Positions 1-9,940 of a stretch of DNA of 64,000 bases are shown here, piece by piece. The notes below the pieces were generated by a model. The model made no database searches and was not told the origin of the DNA. It saw nothing but the letters and a program-made list of their open reading frames with translations. Source of the stretch: Massilistercora timonensis (lineage in GTDB: Bacteria > Bacillota > Clostridia > Lachnospirales > Lachnospiraceae); contig NZ_LT990039.1 in NCBI RefSeq assembly GCF_900312975.1, positions 1,426,001 through 1,490,000 of the forward strand, given 5' to 3'. The translations under genes and the position numbers were made by a program. Numbering within the stretch: position 1 is the stretch's first letter; every line of letters starts with the position of its first letter.

Positions 1-2
1 CA

Positions 3-1052
3 AAAGAAATCCTGGAAATCGTCTTTGGCGCAAAAAGCGGCGCACTTGTAACTGAACTTTCCGCTTCCCAAACCATGTTCCAGATCGTGGATGTGATCCT
101 GGAGAATATCAAATGGGGAAAGAACGCCGTTACTTCCTGCCTGGAGCATCCCTCCGCGCATGACGCCGTGGAGTATGCCTGCACCAAGACTGGCAGGGAA
201 TTCCGCGAAGTCCCGGCCAACCCGAAGACAGGCGGCATTGATGTAGACGAAGTAATGAAATATGTGGATCAGGATACCTGCCTTGTCAGCATTATGGCAG
301 CGTCCAATATCTCCGGCAATATTATGGACATCAAAGAACTTGTCCGCCGGGTAAAAGAAGTCAATCCTGAGATCTATGTGATCTCTGACGCAGTGCAGCA
401 TGCGCCTCACGCAGTAGTGGATGTAGAAGACTGGGGCGTGGATGCTTCCAATATCGCTCCTTACAAATTCTTTGGCGTAAGAGGATGCGGATTTGCCTAT
501 GTATCTGACCGTGTAGCTACCATGATGCACCATAAGCTTACACTGAAAGACGCCAATGTATGGGCCCTTGGCACACCTACTCCCGGAAACTTCGCGGCCA
601 TGATGGCTGTAATCGACTATGTATGCTCCATTGGAGAGCACTTTATCCACAGCCAGGACAAGCGGGAATTATTTGTAGAAGGCATGAACCGTATCCATAT
701 GCAGGAACGGGCGCTTCTGTACCGTATACTGGAAGGAACACCGGAAGTTCCCGGTCTGCGTCATATCCCGGGCGTAGAAGTATATGCCGATATGGAAGAC
801 CTGACATACAAGGATCTGATCATCGCCATGGGAATCAAAGGCATTGACTACCCAGAGTGCGTGATCGAATACATGAAACGAGGAGTCACCGTCTTTGAAC
901 GTGTAAGAAGCAGTATTTACTCCAAGCGTATCGTGGATACCCTGGGTATCCCAGGCGCGATCCGGGTATCTCCGCTTCACTGCCACGGTCCCAAAGATAT
1001 TGATAAATTCCTGAAGATTACAAAAGAAATCTCCGAAGCAGTCGGAAATTAA
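3..1052 (+). CDS. Class V aminotransferase, 5'-truncated by window edge
   Basis: PLP-dependent class V aminotransferase (cysteine desulfurase/SufS-like fold). The reading frame is open from base 3, so the true start lies upstream; the first internal ATG is at 75 but coding continues above it (KEILEIVFGAKSGALVTELS). A cofactor Asp-x-x-Gln lies in SDAVQHAPH and the probable Schiff-base Lys in APYKFFGVRGCG. Substrate is unknown: class V enzymes include desulfurases, phosphoserine and alanine-glyoxylate aminotransferases, and the sequence does not decide. A hairpin terminator follows. Family assignment is firm, specificity is not. Confidence 0.85.
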   Translation, partial: KEILEIVFGAKSGALVTELSASQTMFQIVDVILENIKWGKNAVTSCLEHPSAHDAVEYACTKTGREFREVPANPKTGGIDVDEVMKYVDQDTCLVSIMAASNISGNIMDIKELVRRVKEVNPEIYVISDAVQHAPHAVVDVEDWGVDASNIAPYKFFGVRGCGFAYVSDRVATMMHHKLTLKDANVWALGTPTPGNFAAMMAVIDYVCSIGEHFIHSQDKRELFVEGMNRIHMQERALLYRILEGTPEVPGLRHIPGVEVYADMEDLTYKDLIIAMGIKGIDYPECVIEYMKRGVTVFERVRSSIYSKRIVDTLGIPGAIRVSPLHCHGPKDIDKFLKITKEISEAVGN

Positions 1053-1095
1053 CACTCGTCCCCACATTCACTCATTTTCTATGACACATAAAATG

Positions 1096-1134
1096 AGAAC
1101 CGCAGATAGTATGATACTGTCTGCGGTTCTTCTA
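1096..1134 (+). terminator. Intrinsic terminator of the aminotransferase gene
   Basis: Perfect 11-bp arms (1096-1106 and 1120-1130, AGAACCGCAGA / TCTGCGGTTCT) are followed by a short pyrimidine run. The U tract is weak and runs directly into the -35 box of the next promoter. Confidence 0.7.
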
Positions 1135-1173
1135 TTGACACTGTTTTCGCAAAGGTATATACTTTGTATATAC
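1135..1173 (+). promoter_or_regulatory. mazEF promoter with palindromic operator
   Basis: TTGACA (1135-1140), a 17-bp spacer and TATACT (1158-1163) form a near-consensus sigma-A promoter. Two copies of the self-complementary octamer GTATATAC (1155-1162 and 1166-1173), separated by TTT, overlap the -10 box. This is where AbrB/MazE-fold antitoxins usually autoregulate; the operator role is inferred. Confidence 0.75.
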
Positions 1174-1193
1174 ATAAACAGTGAGGTGATTCT

Positions 1194-1436
1194 ATGCAGG
1201 CGCAGGTTAAAGCATGGGGAAACAGCCAGGGTATCCGACTTTCCAAAGAATTATTGGAAAAAGCCGGAATCCGGTTAAATGATCTTCTGACAATAGAAGC
1301 AAAAGAAGGAACAATTATATTAAAAAAAGAATTCAAACACAAAACCCTGGAAGAAAGAGCCGCAGAATTTGGCGGAAAACTTGGTCCCTATGAAGAAACA
1401 GCATGGGGAGACCCAATGGGTCGGGAAGGATGGTGA
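1194..1436 (+). CDS. mazE: MazE-family antitoxin (AbrB/SpoVT fold)
   Basis: An 80-residue DNA-binding antitoxin. The swapped-hairpin AbrB/MazE domain is visible at the N-terminus: VKAWGNSQGIRLSKELLEKA, then LLTIEAKEGTIILKK. The acidic C-terminal tail (ETAWGDPMGREGW) would occupy the toxin active site in this family. GAGGTGAT precedes the ATG at good spacing. The gene lies four bases upstream of the toxin start, so the pair is co-transcribed, and a palindrome over the -10 box suggests autoregulation. Confidence 0.9.
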   Translation: MQAQVKAWGNSQGIRLSKELLEKAGIRLNDLLTIEAKEGTIILKKEFKHKTLEERAAEFGGKLGPYEETAWGDPMGREGW

Positions 1437-1440
1437 TCCA

Positions 1441-1740
1441 ATGCCACAGTATGAACAAGGAGATATCTTATCCATAGAAGGTTTAAACTTTCCGGTTCTT
1501 GTCGTAAGTAAAAATTTTTTTCATCAATCAGAACAGGCTATTGTCTGTCCAATCCGTTCAAAAGCAGCTCCAGATCCCCTGCACATTAAAATTATTTCCG
1601 GGGATCTGGATGGAATTGTCTTATGTGAGCAAATGAAATTGCTGGATCTGAGATATCGGGGCTATAAGAAAATTGGACGGATCGCATATATAGATCTCAT
1701 GAACATTTCTGACGCAATACAAGCCATCTTCGAATATTAG
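1441..1740 (+). CDS. mazF: MazF/PemK-family endoribonuclease toxin
   Basis: A 99-residue toxin of the CcdB/MazF fold that in known members cleaves mRNA at short sequences. It begins QYEQGDILSIEGLNFPVLVVSKN and retains the conserved core AIVCPIRSKAAPDPLHIKI and the LCEQMKLLDLRYR segment around the usual catalytic and RNA-binding residues. The start is the ATG at 1441, four bases after the antitoxin stop; an in-frame upstream ATG at 1369 lies inside mazE and is less likely. The last four bases overlap the convergent gene at 1737. Confidence 0.88.
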   Translation: MPQYEQGDILSIEGLNFPVLVVSKNFFHQSEQAIVCPIRSKAAPDPLHIKIISGDLDGIVLCEQMKLLDLRYRGYKKIGRIAYIDLMNISDAIQAIFEY

Positions 1741-2057
1741 CAAATCGCAGTTCTCCTCCATTTTTGTATCTTAACAACCAGATATCCCACACTTATGCTG
1801 ATACAGACACAGTCCAGCAGACATATAACCGGATTCACCGCCCATCCATCCCACCAGATCCGGTCTGCTATCAGAAGCCAAAACATAAGATCCGCCAAAA
1901 CATTCAGGAATCCTACGATCAGGATCTCTTTTCTCCCCGTGGCAAGGTATTCTCTTTTCTTCCTTTTTTCTCTGCGCTTCTTGGTAAAAGGCACTCCCGG
2001 CAAGAACAAATAAATCCCAATCGCGCCTGAAGCCATCCAGTAATTCAGCTTACCCAT
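1737..2057 (-). CDS. Small membrane protein, unknown
   Basis: A 106-residue protein I do not recognise. It shows about three hydrophobic segments (LNYWMASGAIGIYLFLP; ILIVGFLNVLADLMFWLLIA; PVICLLDCVCISISVGYLVV), separated by a very basic loop (KKRREKRKKREY), so it is probably an inner-membrane protein. No strong Shine-Dalgarno precedes the ATG. It overlaps the end of mazF by four bases tail to tail and is followed upstream by another membrane protein on the same strand. Confidence 0.55.
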   Translation of the reverse strand: MGKLNYWMASGAIGIYLFLPGVPFTKKRREKRKKREYLATGRKEILIVGFLNVLADLMFWLLIADRIWWDGWAVNPVICLLDCVCISISVGYLVVKIQKWRRTAIC

Positions 2058-2095
2058 ATCCCAGCAAAAAGGATTGAATTATTCATCGTCAATGA

Positions 2096-2464
2096 TCATA
2101 AGCCTCTCCTCTGCTTTCTCAGGAACCCGCACACTACTGTCCTGGCCAAAGCGATCCCCCATCCGGCGCCCAGGACAAGATACGGTATCTTCCGGGAATC
2201 TGTCCCCTTACTAGCGGTTATGACAGAAAGTCCTTCCTCTCCATAATCCTGGATCAGAGAATCTACCTCCGCTTCCGTAACCTTCCCCCTTGCCTCTGAC
2301 GCGATCCGGACTCCCCGGTATTCTTCCGCTGTGATAACAGGGCTTTTTTCCGTCCCATCAACCTGCTTTCCGGACAGGACCATAGAAACCAGCAAAACAC
2401 TCATAACTGCCAAAGCAAAGACAAAAAATATTGTAACCGCTTTGAAACCTCTCTTTTCTTTCAA
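2096..2464 (-). CDS. Small membrane protein, unknown, TTG start
   Basis: A 122-residue protein without a family I can name. It has an N-terminal membrane anchor (TIFFVFALAVMSVLLVSMVL), an extracytoplasmic stretch of about 60 residues, and a second hydrophobic segment (IPYLVLGAGWGIALARTVV). The frame opens at a TTG (2464-2462) preceded on the minus strand by AGAGGG. That ribosome site is embedded in the 3' arm of the hairpin repeat at 2468-2525, which could occlude it. Confidence 0.55.
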   Translation of the reverse strand: MKEKRGFKAVTIFFVFALAVMSVLLVSMVLSGKQVDGTEKSPVITAEEYRGVRIASEARGKVTEAEVDSLIQDYGEEGLSVITASKGTDSRKIPYLVLGAGWGIALARTVVCGFLRKQRRGL

Positions 2465-2467
2465 AAT

Positions 2468-2525
2468 AAATGGCCCTCTTTTTCGTCTTTACTATTTCAA
2501 CGAATCAGGAAGGCCATTTGTGACA
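2468..2525. repeat. Hairpin repeat, copy 1
   Basis: Arms AAATGGCC (2468-2475) and GGCCATTT (2512-2519) enclose a loop containing ACGAATC, followed by TGTGACA. A second copy with the same loop core but different arm bases lies at 2773-2827 after gyrA. On the minus strand copy 1 forms the 5' leader of the gene at 2096-2464. Confidence 0.65.
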
Positions 2526-2541
2526 TGATAAGATCAATATT

Positions 2542-2652
2542 TTAATTTTCTTTTTCAATGATAGACTCTGCCATTTTTAGAAGTTCTTCTACTTCTATAT
2601 CTCCTATCAGGTCATAATAAGTATCTTCATCTGTCCAAAATACATATCCCAT
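2542..2652 (-). pseudogene. C-terminal remnant of a DUF4367-like gene
   Basis: The frame MGYVFWTDEDTYYDLIGD, continuing to EELLKMAESI and a stop, resembles the conserved end of DUF4367 domains (Trp-Thr-Asp, Tyr, Leu-Ser-Gly-Asp, then the EELLKIAESI-like helix). Translated further upstream, the frame meets a stop within about 15 codons and no start with ribosome site is seen, so only the tail of the gene survives. Family assignment is from memory of the motif. Confidence 0.45.
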
Positions 2653-2766
2653 ACAGTAATTCAAATTTGAATTTCTCTTCTACGGTGTCAATGGCCGCCA
2701 GGTAAAGTGAAAGCATATCTTATGTTCTCCTTCAGCTTCTACTCTCATTATACCAGAGGACCGGAC

Positions 2767-2827
2767 AAAAAGAAACCAGCCCTCCCTCTTCATTTATTAA
2801 AACGAATCGGAAAGGCTGGTTGTGACA
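2767..2827 (-). terminator. gyrA terminator / hairpin repeat copy 2
   Basis: On the minus strand, AACCAGCC / GGCTGGTT arms (2814-2821 with 2773-2781) are followed by TTTCTTTTTG, a good intrinsic terminator just after the gyrA stop. It shares its loop core and flanking TGTGACA with the hairpin at 2468-2525. Confidence 0.75.
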
Positions 2828-2838
2828 CTTTGCACTAA

Positions 2839-5319
2839 TTATTCTTCAATCTGGAATTTATGCTTGTAATCTTCTTTTTCTTCGTCTCTTACCTTGGCGA
2901 TACTTGCCACCGTATCTCCCTCTTTCAGGTTGATCAGCTTCACGCCGGAGGTAACCCGGCCAAGAACGGAGATTCCGCTGCACAGCATCCGGATGATGAT
3001 CCCTTCTGTGTTGATGATCATGATCTCATCCTGCTCGTTGACGCCCTTGATCCCCACTACATTGCCGGTCTTCTCGGTGATCTTATAGCACTTCACACCT
3101 TTGCCGCCCCGGTTCTGAGCGGTGAATTCATCCATCAGCGTCCGCTTGCCCATTCCCTTCTCAGAGACGATCAGAAGGTCGGTTCCCTGGGAAGCAAGCT
3201 GCATACCGATGACTTCGTCCCGGTCTGCCAGGTTGATCCCACGCACTCCCATAGAGGTTCTTCCGGTGCAGCGCACATCCTGCTCCTTGAACCGGATACA
3301 CTGTCCGTACTTGGTAGCCAGGATCACTTCCTGGTGTCCGTTGGTGAACTTAACTTCGATCAGCTCGTCGTCTTCCCGCAGGGTGATGGCGGCCAGACCT
3401 ACCTTTCTCACATTGGCATATTCCTTCAGCGGCGTCTTTTTGATCAGACCCTTCTTGGTAGACATCATAAGAAATGCTTTCTCGCTGTAGTATTCTACCG
3501 GGATCACCGCGGTGATCTTCTCTCCCGGCATAAGCTGCAGGAGATTGATGATGGCAGTTCCTCTGGAAGTCCGGCTGGACTCCGGGATCTCGTAACCTTT
3601 CAGCCGGTAGACCCGTCCGGTGTTGGTGAAGAACATAATGTAGTGGTGGGTGTTGCACATCAACAGATCCTCCACATAGTCCTCCTCCAGGGTCTGCATT
3701 CCCTTGATCCCCTTGCCGCCCCGGTTCTGGGCCTTGAAGGTATCCTCGGACATCCGCTTGATATATCCAAGCTTGGTCATGGTGATCACCACGTCCTCCC
3801 TTGGGATCAGGTCTTCCATGGAAATGTCGTACTCGTCAAATCCAATGGAAGTGCGGCGCTCGTCGCCATATTTTTCCTTGATGGCAAGGATCTCTTCCTT
3901 GATCACCCCAAGCAGGAGCTTACGGTCCGCCAGGATGGCTTTCAAATGTTCAATCTGTTTTACCAGCTCGTTGTATTCCGCTTCCAGCTTCTCCCGCTCC
4001 AGACCGGTCAGCGCACGCAGACGCATGTCCACGATGGCCTGGGCCTGGACGTCGCTTAAGTCAAAGCGGTTGATCAGTTCTGCCTTGGCGATCTGTACCG
4101 TCTGGGAACCCCGTATGATACTGATCACTTCGTCGATATGATCCAGGGCGATCAGCAGACCTTTTAAAATGTGCGCCCGCTCTTCTGCTTTATTTAACTC
4201 ATATTTTGTCCTTCTGGTTACCACGTCCTCCTGGTGCTTCAGGTAGTGGTTCAGCATATCCAGAAGATTCATTACCCTTGGCACGTTATTGACCAGCGCC
4301 AGCATGATCACGCCGAAGGTATCCTGCAGCTGGGTGTGCTTGTACAACTGGTTCAGAAGAACGTTGGCGTTCACGTCTTTACGAAGCTCGATCACCACCC
4401 GCATGCCTTCCCGGCTGGACTGGTCGCTTAAGTCTGTGATGCCGTCGATTTTCTTATCTCTTACCATCTCCGCGATCTTCTCGATGAGACGGGCTTTATT
4501 GATCATGTAGGGAAGCTCGGTGACAATGATCCGGCTCTTGCCGTTTGCCATGGTCTCAATATTGGTCACTGCCCGTACCCGGATCTTGCCCCGGCCGGTG
4601 CGGTAGGCTTCCTCGATCCCCCTGGTCCCAAGGATGGTTCCTCCTGTGGGGAAGTCCGGTCCTTTTACGATCTGCAGGATCTCCTCAATGGTAGTTTCTT
4701 CTTTATCTGCGATCTGATCGTCGATGATCTTCACCACCGCGTCGATGATCTCTTTCAGATTGTGAGGCGGGATGTTGGTGGCCATTCCCACGGCGATTCC
4801 CGAGGTTCCATTTACCAGCAGATTGGGAAATCTGGCCGGCAATACGGTAGGCTCCTTCTCCGTCTCGTCAAAGTTTGGCATAAAATCTACGGTATCCTTG
4901 TTGATATCCGCAGTCAGCTCCATAGAGATCTTGCTTAAGCGGGCCTCAGTATAACGCATGGCGGCCGCCCCGTCTCCGTCCACAGAACCAAAGTTTCCAT
5001 GGCCGTCTACCAGCGGGTAGCGGGTGGACCACTCCTGAGCCATATTTACCAAAGCGCCATAGATGGAACTGTCTCCGTGAGGGTGATATTTACCCATGGT
5101 ATCGCCCACGATACGGGCGGATTTCCTGTGAGGCTTATCCGGTCCGTTGTTCAACTCGATCATGGAGTACAGGATCCGCCGCTGTACCGGTTTCAGACCG
5201 TCCCGCACATCCGGAAGGGCCCGGGAAGCGATAACGCTCATGGCGTAATCAATGTAGGAGTCTTCCATTGTTTTCTTTAAGTCTACTTCATGGACTTTGT
5301 CAAAAATGTTGTCTTCCAT
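2839..5319 (-). CDS. gyrA: DNA gyrase subunit A
   Basis: Breakage-reunion subunit of gyrase, 826 residues, the usual length. The N-terminal winged-helix and tower domain carries the catalytic Tyr at residue 123 ([14 protein letters not shown]), and the C-terminal half is the beta-pinwheel built of repeats with a GyrA box (QNRGGKG, seen twice). The quinolone pocket reads [10 protein letters not shown], residues 80-88: Ser84 matches E. coli Ser83, but Gly88 replaces the usual Asp/Glu at E. coli position 87. It follows gyrB by 14 bp and ends at an intrinsic terminator. Confidence 0.98.
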   Translation of the reverse strand: MEDNIFDKVHEVDLKKTMEDSYIDYAMSVIASRALPDVRDGLKPVQRRILYSMIELNNGPDKPHRKSARIVGDTMGKYHPHGDSSIYGALVNMAQEWSTRYPLVDGHGNFGSVDGDGAAAMRYTEARLSKISMELTADINKDTVDFMPNFDETEKEPTVLPARFPNLLVNGTSGIAVGMATNIPPHNLKEIIDAVVKIIDDQIADKEETTIEEILQIVKGPDFPTGGTILGTRGIEEAYRTGRGKIRVRAVTNIETMANGKSRIIVTELPYMINKARLIEKIAEMVRDKKIDGITDLSDQSSREGMRVVIELRKDVNANVLLNQLYKHTQLQDTFGVIMLALVNNVPRVMNLLDMLNHYLKHQEDVVTRRTKYELNKAEERAHILKGLLIALDHIDEVISIIRGSQTVQIAKAELINRFDLSDVQAQAIVDMRLRALTGLEREKLEAEYNELVKQIEHLKAILADRKLLLGVIKEEILAIKEKYGDERRTSIGFDEYDISMEDLIPREDVVITMTKLGYIKRMSEDTFKAQNRGGKGIKGMQTLEEDYVEDLLMCNTHHYIMFFTNTGRVYRLKGYEIPESSRTSRGTAIINLLQLMPGEKITAVIPVEYYSEKAFLMMSTKKGLIKKTPLKEYANVRKVGLAAITLREDDELIEVKFTNGHQEVILATKYGQCIRFKEQDVRCTGRTSMGVRGINLADRDEVIGMQLASQGTDLLIVSEKGMGKRTLMDEFTAQNRGGKGVKCYKITEKTGNVVGIKGVNEQDEIMIINTEGIIIRMLCSGISVLGRVTSGVKLINLKEGDTVASIAKVRDEEKEDYKHKFQIEE

Positions 5320-5333
5320 GTCTTTCTATCCTC

Positions 5334-7265
<1,932 letters not shown>

Positions 7266-7276
7266 TTAGAATCCTC

Positions 7277-8362
7277 CTAATTTTCTTTTGCCACCTGTCC
7301 GTTCTGAACATGGAATACTTTATTGATGGAAAAACGATGACTGACAAATTCCTCCACACCTGTACAGGTAATCAGCGTCTGGATGTCGTGGATGCTGTCT
7401 AATAAATAGTTTTGCCTGTGTTTGTCCAGTTCAGACAGTACGTCGTCCAGAAGCAGGATGGGCGTGTCGCCGATCGCTTTTTTTACCAATTCAATCTCAG
7501 AGAGCTTCAGGGAAAGGGCTGCTGTTCTTTGCTGTCCCTGGGAGCCAAATCTTCTCAGATCCAGATCTTTTATCTGAAAACAGATATCGTCCCTGTGAGG
7601 CCCTACGGAAGTGCTCTTTATTTTAATATCCCGCTCCCTGTTTTTCTTAAGGGCCTGTTCCAGAGTCAGATTTCCATTGCCCGGCTCATAGATCAGTTTG
7701 ATATCTTCCCGCTCTCCGGTTAATTTTTTATGGATAGAAGAAACTATTTTATTTATTTCTTCAATAAAAATCTTTCTTCTTTCAATGATCGCTGTTCCAT
7801 ATTTTACCAGCTGAATATCCCAGATTTCAAGGGTAGAAATTAGATCTTTTTGGTAAGAAATTTCTTTCAGCAGATGGTTTCTCTGGTTGACGATCCGGTT
7901 ATAGTTGGCCAGATTTTTCAGATATATTTTGTCCAGCTGAGACAATTCCAGGTCAATAAACCTTCTTCTCTCAGAAGGACCATTTTTTATAATATTCAAA
8001 TCTTCAGGAGAAAAAAATACAATATTGACAATTCCAAATAATTCGCTTGCTTTCCGAATGGGGATCTTGTTAATGGCGATCCCTTTTGGACTGTTTTTCT
8101 TTAAGTGGATATCGATCTGATAGGACATCTGGTTTTTTCTGACGACAGCCTCTATATGGGATTCCTCCTGCTCAAACCGGATCATATCCCGGTCCTTGGA
8201 GCCTCTGTGGGACTTAGTAGTCCCGCAGAGATAGACCGCCTCAAGGATGTTGGTCTTTCCCTGGGCGTTATCCCCATAGAAAATATTTGCCCCGCCGTCA
8301 AATTTCAGGTTAAGAAGATCATAATTTCTGAAATTTTTTAATTTTAAAGACTCAATCTTCAA
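7277..8362 (-). CDS. recF: DNA replication and repair protein RecF
   Basis: SMC-like ABC ATPase that loads RecA at gapped DNA. Walker A is GDNAQGKTN, the ABC signature region is SQGQQRTAALSLKL and Walker B is PILLLDDVLSELD. I chose the TTG at 8362, giving LKIESLKLKNFRNY as N-terminus, because it overlaps the yaaA stop and is preceded by GGGGAAG at proper spacing. A longer frame from an ATG at 8395 would add 11 residues unlike the family and overlap yaaA by 44 bases. Confidence 0.93.
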   Translation of the reverse strand: MKIESLKLKNFRNYDLLNLKFDGGANIFYGDNAQGKTNILEAVYLCGTTKSHRGSKDRDMIRFEQEESHIEAVVRKNQMSYQIDIHLKKNSPKGIAINKIPIRKASELFGIVNIVFFSPEDLNIIKNGPSERRRFIDLELSQLDKIYLKNLANYNRIVNQRNHLLKEISYQKDLISTLEIWDIQLVKYGTAIIERRKIFIEEINKIVSSIHKKLTGEREDIKLIYEPGNGNLTLEQALKKNRERDIKIKSTSVGPHRDDICFQIKDLDLRRFGSQGQQRTAALSLKLSEIELVKKAIGDTPILLLDDVLSELDKHRQNYLLDSIHDIQTLITCTGVEEFVSHRFSINKVFHVQNGQVAKEN

Positions 8363-8561
8363 TTTTGATTTCTTCCCCGTTATATGATACCACATCTCCC
8401 CCGTAGAGTTTCTTTCCTCTGCGGGTATCGGTCTCGCCGTTTACCTTCACCAGGCCTTCCTGGATCACTTCCTTGGCCTCTACACCGGAAGAAACCAGGC
8501 CGGCGGCTTTCAGCGCCTGGCCCAGTTTGATATACTCGTCTCTTAATTTGATCTCATACAT
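8352..8561 (-). CDS. yaaA: S4-domain RNA-binding protein YaaA
   Basis: A 69-residue S4-domain protein found between dnaN and recF in most Firmicutes; the B. subtilis homologue is linked to ribosome assembly. The S4 fold is recognisable in LGQALKAAGLVSSGVEAKEV and GLVKVNGETDTRRGKKL. Its stop overlaps the start of recF by 11 bases, so the two are translationally coupled. Confidence 0.92.
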   Translation of the reverse strand: MYEIKLRDEYIKLGQALKAAGLVSSGVEAKEVIQEGLVKVNGETDTRRGKKLYGGDVVSYNGEEIKIED

Positions 8562-8595
8562 ACCTTACGTCTCCTTTGTTATCTGCGAAACCTGT

Positions 8596-9705
8596 TTAGG
8601 AAACTGCGTTGAAATTCACCGGAAGGATCAGATAGATATAGGATTCCTCATCGTCCCGGATAAAGCAGGGAGCTTTCGCGTTCATCAAATACAGGGTAAC
8701 TTCCTCGTCGTCGATCACCCGAAGGGCGTCGATCAGGAACTTGGGATTAAATCCGATGAGAAGGTCTTTCCCTTCTTTCTCGATCTCGATCTCCTCGTTC
8801 ATGGAACCGATCTGAGACTTGATCTTCAGTTCCATCACCCCGTCCTGGATGTTGATGATAATAGGCTTTTTATCTCCCTCTTTGATCAGCAGGGTTGCCC
8901 GGTCGATACAGTTGAGAAGCTCTTTCTTATTGATCTTAAGCTTGGTCTCGTAATCGCTGGACAACATCTGATCAATTTTGAAGTATTCTCCCTCGATCAG
9001 TCGGGATACCACAATGGTCTTGTCAAATTCAAATACGATGTGGTTGTTGGTGTAAGAGATATTCACCAGACTTTCCACTTCTCCGGAGAGGATCTTGCTG
9101 ATCTCGATCAGAGTCTTGCCCGGAACGATCAGCTTTTTGTCGCTGACTTCATTCTTCAGTTCCATCTTCCGGATGGAGATCCGGTGTCCGTCCAGGGAGA
9201 TTACCCGCAGCACATTGTCTTTGATCTCAAACAGCTCTCCCGTCATCATCTTGTTGCTCTCGCTGTCAGAGATGGAGAAGATGGTCTGACGGATCATTTC
9301 TTTCAAAGTAAACTGTGAGATTTCGATAGAATCTTCCTTCTCGATCACCGGCAGATAGGAGAATTCTTCTCCCGGCTTGCCGGCAATGTCAAATTTCGCT
9401 TTCTCACATACAATAGTGGTCTGAAGATTATCATCTGTCTCGATCACAATGTCATTATCCGGAAGCTTACGCACGATCTCGGAGAAGATCCTTGCGTCGA
9501 TGGCGATCATACCCCTGTCCAGAATCTCTCCTTCGATCTCCGTCTGGATCCCCAGTTCCATATCATTTGCCGTCAGGCGGATGATATCTGTGGTAGCGTC
9601 GATCAGGATACATTCCAGGATAGGCATGGTTGTCTTGGAAGGAACTGCCTTGCTTACAATGCTGACTCCTTTGGCCAGATTCGATTTGGTACAGATGATC
9701 TTCAT
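8596..9705 (-). CDS. dnaN: DNA polymerase III sliding clamp (beta subunit)
   Basis: 369 residues, typical clamp length, with three repeated clamp domains. Recognisable parts are the N-terminal MKIICTKSNLAKGVSIVSKAV, the middle-domain segment RQTIFSISDSESNKMMTGEL, and the C-terminal YLILPVN-type tail that forms the partner-binding pocket. It follows dnaA by 235 bp holding DnaA-box-like sites and precedes yaaA by 34 bp. Confidence 0.97.
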   Translation of the reverse strand: MKIICTKSNLAKGVSIVSKAVPSKTTMPILECILIDATTDIIRLTANDMELGIQTEIEGEILDRGMIAIDARIFSEIVRKLPDNDIVIETDDNLQTTIVCEKAKFDIAGKPGEEFSYLPVIEKEDSIEISQFTLKEMIRQTIFSISDSESNKMMTGELFEIKDNVLRVISLDGHRISIRKMELKNEVSDKKLIVPGKTLIEISKILSGEVESLVNISYTNNHIVFEFDKTIVVSRLIEGEYFKIDQMLSSDYETKLKINKKELLNCIDRATLLIKEGDKKPIIINIQDGVMELKIKSQIGSMNEEIEIEKEGKDLLIGFNPKFLIDALRVIDDEEVTLYLMNAKAPCFIRDDEESYIYLILPVNFNAVS

Positions 9706-9783
9706 GGTAAAACTCCTTTCGCGGGGGAAATAGATATTATATATGATTTATTTCCGTATTCTTCTTCTTCGTAGTGTGGAATC

Positions 9784-9940
9784 CGTGGATAAGTGTGTCT
9801 GTCTCTTTATTTATCAGGCTTTCTGGTTTTTATAACCAGGTGGATTCCCGTTTAGGCTGCTGTGAATGTTATCTGGATAACTTTTTTCTTTCTTTTTTCT
9901 TTTCTCTGTTTTCCATCTGGTATTCACAGAGTTATTCACA
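9784..9940. promoter_or_regulatory. DnaA-box cluster between dnaA and dnaN
   Basis: Near-consensus DnaA boxes (TTATCCACA or reverse) occur at 9784-9792 (CGTGGATAA), 9872-9880 (TCTGGATAA), 9920-9928 (GTATTCACA) and 9932-9940 (TTATTCACA), the last ending at the dnaA stop codon. With the cluster upstream of dnaA this makes a bipartite origin like that of B. subtilis. Pyrimidine-rich runs lie between boxes. Function is inferred. Confidence 0.6.

Noticed and set aside
2860-4059. 399-residue plus-strand ORF opposite gyrA
   Set aside because: Complete antisense shadow of gyrA with skewed composition; gyrA is unambiguous.
5050-5090. Acquired quinolone-resistance mutation in gyrA
   Set aside because: Without relatives for comparison the Gly is better read as a lineage residue; Ser84 is wild type.
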